From NCBI GenBank assembly GCA_039000515.1, contig JBCFYV010009882.1, positions 51,998,816 through 52,062,815 of the forward strand: DNA of 64,000 bases, in the 5' to 3' direction. Positions 12,176-23,455 of this stretch are shown here, piece after piece. The first letter of the stretch is position 1. Every line of letters starts with the position of its first letter. The notes under the pieces are model-generated. The model was not told where the DNA came from. It ran no database searches and saw only the letters and a list, made by a program, of their open reading frames with translations. The stretch is from Timema cristinae. Taxonomy: Eukaryota; Arthropoda; Insecta; Phasmatodea; Timematidae. Both the position numbers and the translations under genes were made by a program.

Positions 12176-12729
12176 TAATATGGATGAAGGGTTTATTTAC
12201 TATAGTAATGCCCTGTGGTTAAGTTAGGTTAGGTTAGAATGGGATTGTGTTGTGTCATACTATCCAGCACTTCTGGTATTGGCCGGTCGCTGTGTCGTCT
12301 GTCGTGGTCAATTCGTGCTTTGGATGACTATAACGTGAATTTAAATTTTTCCAAATCAATATTTCGCGATATGGCTGGACTGGTTTGTCAATGTGCAAAG
12401 GGTCCAGACAATTCATGCAGTGGCCAGTTTCAGGCTTTGACAATAACACACACATATATATGCGTGTTTGTGTAACATAGCTCATCGCCCAGTTTGTGGC
12501 AATATTAGCCAATACTAATGTACTGTTGCCCAGCAGATGCATGAATGTACTGATCTTGTATGCTTTTCATGGAGGCTCTTTCCATGTCCAAATGAGAGGT
12601 AATGGTGATAGTGATAGTGATTAAGAGGGTGCAGAACTAGTGGAAACTCTTAAACCTAACTTAAGCGTAATTAACCAAACCATGGTGAGCTTTGAGATGA
12701 TTACCCTTTCAGGAAAATTACCCACGATA
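12176..12729. other. Ku80 intron flank of the LINE, with short TTAGG-like run
   Basis: Just after the LINE A-tract there is GTTAAGTTAGGTTAGGTTAG at 12219-12238, two to three imperfect TTAGG units, which is the insect telomere motif. The rest shows no gene. Short ORFs here lack any recognisable motif. Confidence 0.5.
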
Positions 12730-12800
12730 CCAGTCTAGAGTCAAACTCGAGACCCCTAGGTTCATAACCAAGTGCACTGACCATTATACCACAGGTCTGG
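12730..12800 (-). repeat. tRNA-like SINE head
   Basis: On the minus strand the segment reads CCAGACCTGTGGTATAATGG and on to CTCGAGTTTGACTCTAGACTGG. A-box-like TGGTATAATGG and B-box-like GAGTTTGACTC are spaced as in a tRNA, and the ends (CCAGACC and AGACTGG) are partly complementary like an acceptor stem. The anticodon arm does not pair well. It is best read as a tRNA-derived SINE head or tRNA pseudogene. Confidence 0.55.
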
Positions 12801-14103
12801 TTAATTTTGAGGCTTAGAGTTGTACTATTGTGCACTATGTACTTAAGGCACCATCAAAAACAAAAACCAAGCAAATAGAGGATTACTTGAGTCATTACAC
12901 CAATATGTGGTAAAGAGTAACAAAAAGTTCATACACAGAAAGTGATTACTACTCTCTTAGTTAAAAATAGTCTCAAAAATAGATGACCCATACTAATATT
13001 TAATTTCTGTACATATACTTGTTGACTTTAATAATGTGATAAAAAAGATTAGAACAAGTAATTTCATAGTAACCAATGCAATAGTATCAGAGTAATAGAG
13101 ATATTCAAGAAATATGAATGAGGAGTGGCAGCAGCCATCCATCACGAATAAAGTGAGAGTAACTCTAATGTTTCAAAGTTATTTGGAAAATAATAGTATG
13201 GGTATACCCCACTTGGCGACGCCTCGCTCATACAACAGTTTTAAATTGTGAATATACCCAGAGTGACAGCTGCCTCAATGATACAAAAGTTTAGTGAGAG
13301 ACACTGGCTGCTTCCTTCAGGACTTTGTTTACAAACATAGTATGTGCTACATTCCTGTGTGACCCTCTGTGATTCAGTGAATTATGTATAGTTTCAAGCC
13401 AATTATTTTAATTATAAAATCTATTGCTGATTAATTTAATTTAAAATGATCTATCTACAACAGTTATTTACATATATGATTATTGCAGCAGAATAGATGC
13501 ATCGACAAGTGAAAAAGTGGCAATAATTCACTTTATGATGACATTCGCTTTAAAACAAGTCTGAAAACTAGCATCTCATAATAACAGGTTATACCTGCAT
13601 TGATAATTAAAAAACTAATAAGATAATGAGAGAAACTATTATAAACCATTTCAACCATCTCCAATGTTTTTTGAGACACTTGACCCAAAGTACACCACTC
13701 TTAGATTTATTACCACATATGTAATGGGATAAGATCCCTTCTTCCAATTCTACAATTTAAAAAAAACAAACTTTTGATAAGTGAATAAGTAATAGGATGG
13801 CTATGGTATTTATAAGAAAACAAATGATATTGTATTTCTTAATACTCTGCAAAAGGGTCAAAAGTTTTTGTCACTTAAGACATACCAGCTATATATGTAG
13901 GCCTAAGGTCAAGAAATAAATAAAGTTAACCTTAGATATCTTTTGAATGTCTCTAAATACTGATTCAATATACATATATTAAATCTAAATAAATATTGTT
14001 CTAAAAAAATTGTGAAAATAGAATTTACAATTTAACATTATATCATATCTATAACTTATTAAAATACATAAACAATAAATCAATAAACTATTTAGTAGCT
14101 TAC
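12801..14103. other. Ku80 intron, no recognisable feature
   Basis: AT-rich intronic sequence without a supportable gene or mobile element on either strand. Confidence 0.5.
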
Positions 14104-14235
14104 ATCACAATAAGATTGATTTCCAAATCCAAAAAGGCTTGAATGATAATAAGTAAGGCATGTTCATGTCCTTCATTCAATTCACTTGAAAAATTTGAAA
14201 ATATAACAATCTTTTTGGTCAAAAATTTCTTGTCA
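14104..14235 (-). CDS. XRCC5: Ku80 (XRCC5) coding exon (vWA core)
   Basis: This 132-nt exon is preceded by TTTTGTTACAG and ended by the donor GTAAGC (14098-14103). After completing a split Val codon it encodes DKKFLTKKIVIFSNFSSELN, then EGHEHALLIIIQAFLDLEI and NLIV. It matches the central vWA strand of Ku80, where family members read G-K-K-F-x-x-x-x-I-x-x-FTDFSS. It enters and leaves in phase 2, agreeing with the exons at 24938 and 4437. It is flanked by introns of 10.7 kb and 9.5 kb and is too short to show as a standalone frame. Confidence 0.92.
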
Positions 14236-15099
14236 CTGTAACAAAAGATCAATTTGTTTATGTTATGAAAATTAAAATATTGAGATTTGTGTTTTCATAT
14301 TTGAATTTTTTTAATGCTTATAAATAAAACAATTACAAAGGTAAGGCTGTGATATGCTTATTTTTAATACACATTTATTAGGTAAAAGCTAAACATGATT
14401 ATTTTAATGTATGTAGGATAATACAAAAAAAAACTTAATTACAGAAATCAAAAACTCCACTAATATGAAAATCAATCAGATGATGAAATAAGTTCTACAC
14501 TTTAAAGGTAAAATAAATATTATGATAGTTATATTTGTTTTGAAAGAGTGATTTTCTTTTTTCCCTCCAAGATGCACATTTTGTCGTCGTCGTACTTTGA
14601 AAAATTAATACAATATAAACAATGGATACTTTCCCTGGATATACTTTCTAGCTGTAGCTATAGTTATCCTATATATTTACATCAGATTGTAAACTAAACA
14701 TGTAATCAACAAATGTTTCACTTTTACTCTAATAATCTACTAAAATAATTAAAATATTGTAATATTTTGAGACATTTTGTGTGCACACAACCATTTTGCA
14801 CCACAGTCAGAAATACCAATATCATACACTTACATTCTTGACCAAACATGTTTAATAGTTAAATCAAGGGTGTTATTTGTAAACATCAGCATAAGTTTTA
14901 TGGGTCAATCTCACCAAAACATACAATTTGGGTTGATTTTTAAAGAAAAGTCATAATCATCTTAAATAATTCATATTTTTTAAAATTATATTTTGGAAAT
15001 AGCTAATTGTTGTATTTATTACTCATACCTTATTAGTATATAAAAGGTCTCAAATTATCTGGTTCTATATAACAATAAATCCCCACTTGAGATATAGTT
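14236..15099. other. Ku80 intron, no recognisable feature
   Basis: AT-rich. No frame, repeat or tRNA-like signal could be supported. Confidence 0.5.
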
Positions 15100-15507
15100 C
15101 TGTATGTTCCCTTTCACTTTCATTTCATTCCCCTTCCAAAGATCATCACTTTTCTAGCTCCATCCCAAAACTCACTTCTTGTTCTCCTGTTCACCACCTT
15201 CTTGCTTATTCACTTTAATATCCTATGATACCTTCACCCTTACAAATTTTCTGATCCATAACTACCAGTCCAATCTTCTTGGGGCACGAACCACAGGTGT
15301 TGACCATCTCAACTGAGGTTCTGAATCATCTTCTTTGTTAGTTGACCCTTGAGTTGCCAGTTTTGTCTGTTGAAAGGATGTGAGGGGTCTCTCTTCCAAG
15401 GGACTTGTTAGTGGTTGATTTACCTGGTGAGTTTGTGCTTGTGACTTCCTCTGTAAGCTAGCAGGAGGAGTTGTTGCTGGTTGGTAGATTATTTCCTGAA
15501 AAGGTGC

Positions 15508-16260
15508 CTATTGTAAATCTGATAATTCCTCTACATATTTATGAAGTTCACTTGTTCCCATTGCCGAGCTGCGGAGATGATCTGCATGTACGAACCTACA
15601 TTGTCCTTTTACCACAGCCAAGTACGTCATTGGACTAACTACACTTCTATTCACTCCGGGCATCCACTGAACCTCTTCACGCCTTACACTCTCAACTAAT
15701 ACCTTCTGATGCTTTACAAAACTGCGACTAGGTCCTCTATGATGATCTGTACTCATCTTTATCTTCTCTAAATTTGACTCAATATTGTGAGCCAAGCTTG
15801 GTTTCAAGAATGAAACTCTTGTTCTTGGCTTATAGCTGAGGAATAATTCCAATAGTGTCTTTCCTGTAAGTGTATGTGGTGTATTACAATAGGCAAAGAC
15901 AAAACAATCTATCTTATGTTGTATACTCCTTCTTTCTTTATTCCTTTCCTCTTGCAGTATCTGTCCAAGCAATGATTTTTTTTAGTGTTTTCACCAAGAT
16001 TTCAGCTTGACCATTTGACTGTGGATGGTAGGGAGGAGAGCAGATATGATTTCTCCATTCCTTCTTAGAAAAGTTTCAAACTCTTGGGAAACAAACTGCG
16101 GCCTTCATCTGACACTTATCTTCTCTGGGCAACCATAGGCTAAAAACAAGTCCGAATCTTCCCAATAGTTTTTGTGGATGTAGTAGACTTCATGGGAAAC
16201 ACTTCTACCCATTTACTGTAAGCTTCAACTAGAATCAAGAAGTTGAACCCCTTAACAAAA
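15508..16260 (-). pseudogene. Gypsy integrase, core and C-terminal part
   Basis: From about 16260 leftward the minus strand gives FVKGFNFLILVEAYSKWVEV, which aligns with the first catalytic strand of Gypsy integrases (usually VDAYSKW, here Glu for Asp). A decayed core follows. The frame 15972-15508 then carries the usual C-terminal part: FAYCNTPHTLTGKTLLELFL, then SYKPRTRVSFLKP, and LHVDH-like FVHADHLR near the end. Stops and frameshifts occur between 16260 and 15975. The sequence continues from the zinc-finger half at 18215-18440 across an inserted block. Confidence 0.8.
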
Positions 16261-16852
16261 ATAAGGAACAAACTGGAGGTCCAAATAAAACAAGTAAAAG
16301 GAAAAAAAGGGGGGCAATAGGAGTGCGCGATTGGAGTTCTGTGACATGAATACCCGAGATAAAGGGTTCTAAACTCAGATCTCGCAACTCACACCAGTTG
16401 CGGAAGATGATATGTGGACGGTTAACCTCATAGAAATCGTTAAAAGGTATTCCTCTCAGAATTAAAGTAAAACAAATTAAAGGTTACACAACCTAAGGGA
16501 TATGGCAAACCAAATAAACTAAATAAAGCATGAAGTGGCTCCAAGTTGATATTTATTTAGTAAGACATTAATTTCATATGAGAATATAAATAAGAAAAAA
16601 ATTGACTAAGATAATCATTAAAATTTACAAAAGTTTCCAACAAGCCGTTATTTCAATAATCTGGTAGCAGGCGAAGTTTCAAAAAAGGGTAATGACAATT
16701 TATATATATTGAGAGCCAGCATTAAATAACACAATAATCAAATGAGGAATTAGCCCTGTAATAACATTATCTGTAGATCCCAACTTCATATCATATTTCC
16801 CTGACGTAATAATTATCGTGAAAATATTATCCTCACTAATCATTTAAAAGTA

Positions 16853-17118
16853 TTATTATTAGCACCGCATCTTACTACCCATTCGGGTTGTATGGACTTA
16901 CACTAATGTGTAATGGTCGGGTGATTGTGAGATGAAATGGAGGACCTACAGTTTAACGTGGAATCCGAACCACGGTGGAGGCCTGGCATTCCCCACATTA
17001 ACAAGACGTCTTGTCAGAGGTGAAGAAAGGGTTTGGTAATCAGATAAATTTGTGCCGGGACCAAGGATTGAACCCTGGACCCCAGCACAGAAGTCCGACA
17101 CCTTACCCCAGACCACCC
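16853..17118 (-). mobile_element. SINE-A copy 2
   Basis: Same family as the element at 3452, slightly truncated at the tRNA-like 5' end (it stops at GACCACC). The tail is a short (ATT)n on the plus strand. A 13-bp target duplication TCATTTAAAAGTA lies at 16840-16852 and 17119-17131. Confidence 0.92.
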
Positions 17119-17136
17119 TCATTTAAAAGTAAATAC

Positions 17137-17370
17137 ATCTCATAAGTTATTTACAATTAGTCCATTAGAAGTCTTCAAAACAATTAGCCTACATCCCATT
17201 AAAAACTAACACTAACAATATCAAAGCCATAACAAAATATTCAATTAAAATTAAATATGTCTCATAAGTTATTTACAATCATCCCATAAGAGGTCTTAAA
17301 AATAATTAGCCTACATCCCATTAAAAACTAATGCTAAACAATATCAAAGCCAAAATATTCATTAGAACCT
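17137..17370. repeat. Tandem duplication of about 125 bp
   Basis: Two adjacent copies share TCTCATAAGTTATTTACAAT, then TTAGCCTACATCCCATTAAA and AACAATATCAAAGCC, with scattered substitutions and small indels. It lies inside the block that splits the Gypsy integrase. Confidence 0.85.
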
Positions 17371-18214
17371 TTTTTAATTCATAATAACAAGCTAAATCTT
17401 AACGACATCATAGAAAAACCATCTTTCAAAGAATCAAGTTGAATTTAACGCTTTACCAAGATCCCAATTCTTTACTAAAAATATCAAGATATTTCCTGCA
17501 TAACTAACAGAATTAAAACCCGGCATTACAGTCCAAAGTTAACGAAAGTCGATATTTTCATGTACAATAATCAATTCACCTCAGAGCACATGATTAGATC
17601 GATATTGTTTCTAATCAATTTTTTTGAATTGACTACACGATATAAATAAAAGATTCAAATATATTTGTACATAATATTTACCAAAAGGCCAAAAGAGAAT
17701 TTAGAAAAAGATATAGAAGATAATATATATATAAAAAAATATATATAACGAAATCAATTACGAAGCCAAAAGGAATTTAGATCTTACATTTTACAAATCT
17801 TAAGCCAGAGCATCACCTTCCCTCCAATATAATAAAGTCCAAGAGTGACGACAGGTTGCCCTGCCGCCACTATATATACAATACAACCCAGAGACATTGG
17901 ATGACGGGAAAAGGTGTGGGGGTCAAAGAAATGGAACATTCGGGAACAAAATATGCGCATGACCAAAGCTTCTACACATTTCTCGGCGTTTCAAGGTAAT
18001 CCTAAATATTATACAAGTGAAATGTCTTTGCCACTAGAGCTCTTTGCAGCTCAAGTTCTTTGCTTCTATTTTCACAACAACAGGCGATCAGCCTCAATTA
18101 TGTTGATGGTGCGGGTAGTTCTATTGCGCTTGGAAGCAGAGAGCAGTATGATGGGGTGAGTAACGAGTTTATTGTTTATTTCTTGTGGCCCAATGCTACA
18201 AAGTTATGTTTGTC

Positions 18215-18440
18215 TTTTGTAGCAAAATCTAAATGTACTCGTTCCCACTTCCTGTTAGGCCAAGACCAATGATGTATAGGGGCCTTTACTAGTCCTTGTT
18301 ATGTAATTTGACAAATGTCACATTCACGTGCCATGTCTTCTATGTCTTAGTCCAGTCTGGGCCACCGCACATAGCTACGAGAAAGAGCTTTCATTCAACA
18401 TATACCAGGATGTTTTTCGTGCAATATTTCTAAGATTGTT
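18215..18440 (-). pseudogene. Gypsy integrase zinc-binding (H2C2) part
   Basis: The minus strand encodes RSYVRWPRLD, then DIEDMARECDICQIT, then HHWSWPNRKWERVHLDFA. This is the end of the HHCC finger and the linker to the integrase core of Ty3/Gypsy elements. At least one stop interrupts it. Similarity ends at about 18215 where the inserted block begins. Confidence 0.75.
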
Positions 18441-18711
18441 TCCTGGAATATTGTAAGAATAACTACTTAATATCCCCACATGAGACAATTTTCTTCAACT
18501 GATATTTCCTCTTTGTGATCCAAGTAAAATCCAAAACTGCCTTCAGAGTTTTGTCCTTACTTGTTTCTCTCTCAATTTCCTTGGCTGTGATAGGTAAATC
18601 CATAGAGGGAGGAAAGAAATTAATGCTCTGCTCTGACTCTTTTACTTCTTCACTAGGAAGTCTTTACAGTCTTTCGATATACCAAATGGTAATTATATGC
18701 TGCTAAAAGGA

Positions 18712-19478
18712 TCACCAGCATTGTACTCTTGCTGCTGCTAATACAGGTACCCCTCTTATAGCATTTAACAGTGATGTAAGTGGCTTATGATCTGTTATTA
18801 GTTTAAAGGATCTACCAAATGAGTATTTATGGAATTTTTTACAGCTAAACACTAAAGCCAAAGTCTCTTTTTCTATGTGTGCATAGTTCTGTTCACTTTT
18901 AGACAATGTGCGTGACTCAAAAGCTACAGGTCTTATAGTATCATCTTCCATAATATGGGCGAGCAACCCTCCTACTCCATATGGACTAGCATCGCACGTC
19001 ACTTGAATTGGAAAATTTGGGTTATATGGTAACAAAGCCTCACTTTTTATTAATAACTCTTTGCTTTTCTCAAAGGCTGGCTGGCAGTAAGTATCCCAAT
19101 CCCATTATGATTTAGATTCCAATAATTTGTATAAGGGGTAAAGCTCTGATGCTAAATAATTTAAGAATATACCATAGTAATTTATGAGTTCAAGATATGT
19201 CCCTAACCCATTGACATCACTGGGTATTGGTGCATCCAATATCACTTTGACAGGTCCATCCGATGGATTGATACCATTCTCATCAAGTTTATGTCTCACA
19301 AATATTATACCGCTACTAGTTTTCATGAATTCACATTTTGACAAATTAGGCTTCATTAAATTTTCTTTTAGTCTCTGTATCACCTTTTCTGACTTCTTTT
19401 AGGCATCCACCCTGTCCCTATGTACTACAAGTATGTCGTCAAGGTAACAATAAGTATCTTCTAGTCCCTGTGTCATCC
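18712..19478 (-). pseudogene. Gypsy reverse transcriptase C-terminal part and RNase H
   Basis: At the right edge the minus strand gives the catalytic YLDDILVVHRDRVDA (reverse-transcriptase motif C at about 19420-19450). The thumb follows: QRLKENLMKPNLSKCEF, then PIPSDVNGLGTYLELINYY. RNase H starts at 19035 with PNFPIQVTCDASPYGVGGLL (first catalytic Asp), continues IRPVAFESRTLSKSEQNYAH and IEKETLALVFSCKKFHKY (Glu), and reaches LITDHKPL (Asp). Catalytic residues are present but stops fall between 19105 and 19035 and after the YLDD block, so it is inactive. The N-terminal half of the reverse transcriptase is absent beyond the SINE boundary. Confidence 0.88.
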
Positions 19479-19524
<46 letters not shown>

Positions 19525-19735
19525 ATTAGCACCACGTCTTACTACCCGTTCGGGTTATACGCACTTACTCTAATGTGTAATGGTAGGGTGATTGTGAAAT
19601 GAAATGGCGGACCTACAGTTTAACGTGGAATCCGAACGGTGGAGGCCTGGCATTCCCCACATTCACAAGATGTCTTGTCAGAGGTGAAGGAAAGGTTTGG
19701 TAATCAGATAAATTTGGGCCGGGACCGAGGATTGT
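19479..19735 (-). mobile_element. SINE-A copy 3, 5'-truncated
   Basis: A (ATT)n run of about 45 bases is followed by the SINE-A body on the minus strand. It ends at GACCGAGGATTG, within the B-box region, so the tRNA-like head with the A box is missing. The truncated end abuts the RTE-like LINE exactly. It carries a small deletion (GAACGGTGG for GAACCACGGTGG). Confidence 0.88.
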
Positions 19736-21281
19736 GGATGAGATATTTTGAGAAAATGTTCAACCCAGAAGAGGAAAGAAATGCGGGTTGAAAAGAGGAG
19801 CAGGAAGAAATAGCATAAGAGGAGAAAGAAAGAGATTGAACATGGAAAGATGTGGATGATGCATTAAAGAGGATGAAACAAGGAAAAGCACAGAATGTGG
19901 ATGAACTAACTGTGGAGATAAGAGCAGTAGATGAAGTAGGTATACAATGGTTAAATACAGGGTGCCTAAAGTGGTTTGGAAGGAGAACAAGGGACCGGAA
20001 GGCTTGAAAAAAGGAGTTATAATGCCTATTTTCAATAAAGGAAATAGGTAGAGATGTACAACGCTGATGTGCCATCATACAAAAATTTATGAGAAAATAC
20101 AGGGGAAAAAAGAGAAATAAAATGAAAGGGAGGTAGAGAGAGGAACAGCATGGATTTAGGGAACAGAGGTCTACAAAAGACTTAATCTTTGCCAAACCAC
20201 GGCTGATGGAAAGAAGGTATGAATATGGAAAAGACTTTGTCATGGTATTTATGGATGTGGAAAAGGAATATTATAGCATGGATAAAAATGAAGTTTGGAA
20301 AGTGATGGAGGAGGCCGGAGTGCAAAGAGGAGTTGTAATGAGAGTGAAAAGCATGTATGAGGCTAACAGGAGTTGTGGAAGGACGGAGTGGTTCCAAATA
20401 GAAATGGAGTAAAGTAGGAGGGCGCCCTTTCACCATTACTATTTGTAATGGAAATGGTCATGAACAAATTGGCAGGTAAGCTCGGGGAGGAAAGAATGAA
20501 AGCCATGATGTTTGCTGATGACTTGACGGTATAGGGGGAGAAGGAAGAGTAAGTACAGGAACAACTCAGGAATTGAATGAGGTGAAAAGGTGTGGAATGA
20601 AATTTAGCACAGCAGAGTGTGAAGTGATGGTAATGACAAGGAAGAGGGTAAGGCTTAATAAAGCTATAAGGTTGGCTGGAGTAGAGCTGAGAAAAGTACA
20701 GAACATAAAATATATTGGAAAAGTTATTGAGGAGAAGGGTGGAATGGAAGTATAGAGGATTTGTGGAGAATTGATCTCTAGGTGTGTGAGAGACCTGCTA
20801 TGAAGAATGGAAGTCCTCTAGAAGTGCAAGGAAATGTTGTTCAGGGCGTACTTTGTACCAACTGTCCCATAAGCAGCAGAAACATGGACAATGAATGTAA
20901 GAGAGCCTAGAAACGTGGAGGCCATGGGAATTAGGTTGTGAGGATCATGTTAGCTGTCACGAGGAGAAACAAGATTAGGAATGAAGTTATCTGGGAAAGT
21001 GTAGGAGTATAGGAAGTACATGAGATAGTAGAGGAAGCAAGACTGAGATGGTATGATCATGTAATGAGAATAGAAAAATAAGATGCCAAAGAAAATGTTC
21101 GTAGTAAAGTATGTAGGAAAAAGATCGCAAGGTAGGCCAAGAAAGAGCTGGGAGGATTAGATAACAGAAAGTGTTCAAGCGAGAAGAGAAGAAGGGAAGA
21201 GAAGAAGAGGAGAAAATTGAGATATTTAACTAAAGTGACCCGGTTACAGGCTGGAAACAGTTGATGATGATGATGATGATT
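19736..21281 (+). mobile_element. RTE-like LINE remnant
   Basis: Plus-strand fragments of a non-LTR reverse transcriptase are scattered through several frames. They include DALKRMKQGKAQNVDELTVE, a QHGFREQRSTKDLIFAK block (fingers/palm), EYGKDFVMVFMDVEKEYYSM (motif A, with Tyr where an Asp is expected), the intact FADD at 20511-20522, and the thumb GVELRKVQNIKYIGKVIEEK. The 3' end is GGAAACAGTTGATGATGATG at about 21252-21281, the GAT-repeat tail typical of insect RTE elements. Many stops make it a pseudogene. It lies antisense to Ku80 and its 3' end is embedded in the multicopy-family relic at 21282-23110. Confidence 0.8.
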
Positions 21282-22421
21282 ATGACATTTGCGATTATGA
21301 GTTGTGGAACCATGAGTTAATAAATGAACACTTTTTAAACTATGCACTGCAGCTTTAACTTCTTTAATAACTGGTGTCTGGTGACTGCAAATTACTACTG
21401 GGTCATGCTGATTAATGTCTGAGAGAGTGTAATATGAAAATTGCCTTGTATTTTTAGTCTCTGGACACTTATGATGGACTACAACAGTGTGGAGACCGAC
21501 CTGAGATTTAGAAACGCCAAAGTGAGCTGACTGTATTTCGGCCGCAAATTTACAGTTATAATTTTCAGAAAAATCTGCATGAATAAGAACTTTATTCTCT
21601 GCCAGATTTTTCTAAATCAAACCCACTACCTGGTACTAACATCATATACTTGAAAGATGACTCATGTAGTTTCTTAGTGAGTCTTTGAGGCAAGTATGCA
21701 ATTACATTTTGGTCCACTTGATTTATATTTTATCTGTCTTCAAGCTAATTTTTTCTTTGCCCTTTAAAACAATTTTTCTCTCCTTTGACCCATTTTTTGT
21801 AAAATGTTTCTTCTCCTTAATCAAAGTCATTCACATTAATTTCAGCATTTTCACATGAAGTACAACTCCTCTCCCAACATTCTTACTTTTGATCTTTGCA
21901 ACATAGATATTTAAACAAATCGTCAGGAGTAAGTAATCAACCATTTTTAAATACTTTAGTTTACTCACCACAATTGAAATATTTTCATGAACAATACACA
22001 GACAATGTCTTTGGCTTTTGGAGACAAAATCAAAAAAGTAAAAAATTTGCAAAATTAAATATAGCCCAGTTTAAACCTTGGATGGCCTGATCTAAATTTT
22101 CTGAATAATGTTTGTAAAGATTCATTGAGCTATCTTCTTTGCTTAGAGAATTTTTCTTTTATAATCGAGTCCTTACCAAGACATTTGCGGCTTGACTATA
22201 CTCTCTATAAAAATGTAATTACAGCTTTCCCCCTTTCTTTCTACTTCTACACTTCTTTTTGTTTTAGTCATCTGTTGAACAATTATTTTTCTTTTAGTGC
22301 AATTTTGTATAATACTTAAGTCATTTGTAGTTCTTTAATATATTTCCTGCTCAATGAGTAATAAATCTTCTCTTATTTTGAAGATTTCCTTTTATGGATG
22401 TTTTAATGTAATTAGAAACAA

Positions 22422-22460
<39 letters not shown>

Positions 22461-23110
22461 CATAATCATCATCACCTCTTACTACCCATTTGGGTTATAC
22501 GCACTTACGCTTATGTGTAATGGTAGGGTGATTGTGAGATGAAATGGAGGACCTAGAGTTTAATGTGAGATTCGAACCAAGGTGGTGGCCTGGCATTCCA
22601 CACATTCACAAGTTGTGATTAATACACGTCTTGTCAGAGGTGAAGGAAGGGTTTGGCAATCAGATAAATCTGTGCCGGGACAGAGGATTGAGCCCCGAAC
22701 CCCTAGCAGAGAAGTCCGACACCTTAGCCCATAGACCGCCAGGTCACCTTATTAGAAATAACTTCCTCAAAAACCGCTTTCGTCGAACATCTACAAAAAC
22801 GTTTTCTATGTTCAAGAGCTTTGAAATGGGTTTTTTTGGAACATCAATTTTTCTAGGAGAATGCTTTATTTTCAAATCATTTTTTAGTATTTCTTTTTTC
22901 AAGTTGTTACCTGTATTTATCAACTTTCTTATTCATTTCCTTTAGTGTATTCTCCAAGTTTTTACTTTTTTTTCTTTAATTTCTCCCTTGTCTTTCAAGA
23001 TCTTGGTTTTACACTTCTTTTCCTTTTGTCAACTTTATTCATTCTCAAATTACTATTCTCCTTCCCTCTATTAAATGAGTTCAAGTTCTTGAGGTTCATC
23101 CACATTTGCT
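21282..23110 (-). pseudogene. Decayed copy 2 of an uncharacterised multicopy gene family
   Basis: No named domain is known to me for this family. On the minus strand, from right to left, pieces align in order with the copy at 61773-63975. A Lys-rich region is followed by SPRKIDVPKKPISKLLNIEN and VRRKRFLRKLF. SINE-A copy 4 then interrupts it. Next come KQRR and LNESLQTLFRKF, then HCLCIVHENISIVVSKLKYL (Cys-x-Cys-x-x-x-His), then SCTSCENAEINVNDFD and EETFYKKWVK. The best block is ADFSENYNCKFAAEIQSAHF, then GVSKSQVGLHTVVVHHKCP, ending near STTHNRK at 21300 where the RTE-like LINE takes over. Stops and frameshifts are frequent. It sits in a Ku80 intron. The existence of two copies in 64 kb suggests mobility. 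Confidence 0.72.
22423..22748 (-). mobile_element. SINE-A copy 4
   Basis: Full-length SINE-A with an (ATT)n tail of about 38 bases and the head ending GGTGACCTGGCGGTCTATGG on the minus strand. Short flanking repeats ATTAGAAA at 22411 and 22751 look like a partly decayed target duplication. About 16 extra bases (TGTGATTAATACACG region, about 22613-22628) interrupt the body. It is inserted into the multicopy-family relic. Confidence 0.88.
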
Positions 23111-23263
23111 ACTAGAACTAGCAGAGGCACAATTGTCTTGGGGGTTAATTATTTCATTGTTCATGGGAGTTGGTGGGGGGTGAAGAGTCATCAAAAAAAT
23201 TTTTAGGGTGTCTGCATTCTTTTTTAACTCTCAATGTTTTATCATTTTTTCCTTCCAATATCT

Positions 23264-23455
23264 CCAGTAGATTATTTAGCTAAATATTAGAGATTAAAAT
23301 ACCTTAAACCTAAATTTATAGTAAATTACAAGGTAAACCTATGTTAAGGTAGTGCTAAAATTTATTCCCTACGTATAAACTACTCAGTAGATTATTTAGC
23401 TAAATATTAGAGATTAAAATACCTTAAACCTAAATTTATAGTAAATTACGAGGTA
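23264..23455. repeat. Direct repeat of about 70 bp, 120 bp apart
   Basis: CAGTAGATTATTTAGCTAAA and the following 50 bases occur at about 23267 and 23387, nearly identical (ACAAGG versus ACGAGG near the end). About 50 unique bases lie between. The near identity points to a recent duplication. Confidence 0.93.

Larger units (their letters stand above)
16262..18214. other. Inserted block splitting the Gypsy integrase
   Basis: Integrase similarity stops at ...ERVHLDFA just right of 18215 and resumes at FKGFNFLILVEAY just left of 16262, so about 1.95 kb was inserted between adjacent residues of the integrase. The block contains SINE-A copy 2 (16853-17118) and a tandem duplication of about 125 bp (17137-17370). 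No transposase or LTR was recognised. Small ORFs at 17784-18272 have no identifiable motif. It could be a non-autonomous element or the remains of a solo LTR. Confidence 0.55.
15100..19478 (-). mobile_element. Gypsy-type LTR retrotransposon, broken and nested
   Basis: Minus-strand pol domains appear in Ty3/Gypsy order: reverse transcriptase, RNase H, integrase zinc finger, integrase core, integrase C-terminus. The integrase is split by an insertion of about 1.95 kb (16262-18214). The 5' part (gag, protease, early reverse transcriptase) is missing, because SINE-A copy 3 abuts the reverse transcriptase at 19478. LTRs could not be delimited. The 15100-15500 stretch just after the integrase end may hold 3' non-coding sequence. 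The element lies in the same sense as Ku80, inside its intron. Confidence 0.8.

Noticed and set aside
12219..12238. Interstitial telomere array
   Set aside because: Only two to three imperfect TTAGG units, too few to call a telomere repeat.
19704..21347. Minus-strand frames in the RTE-like LINE
   Set aside because: Phe/Leu/Ser-rich shadows of the purine-rich LINE strand.
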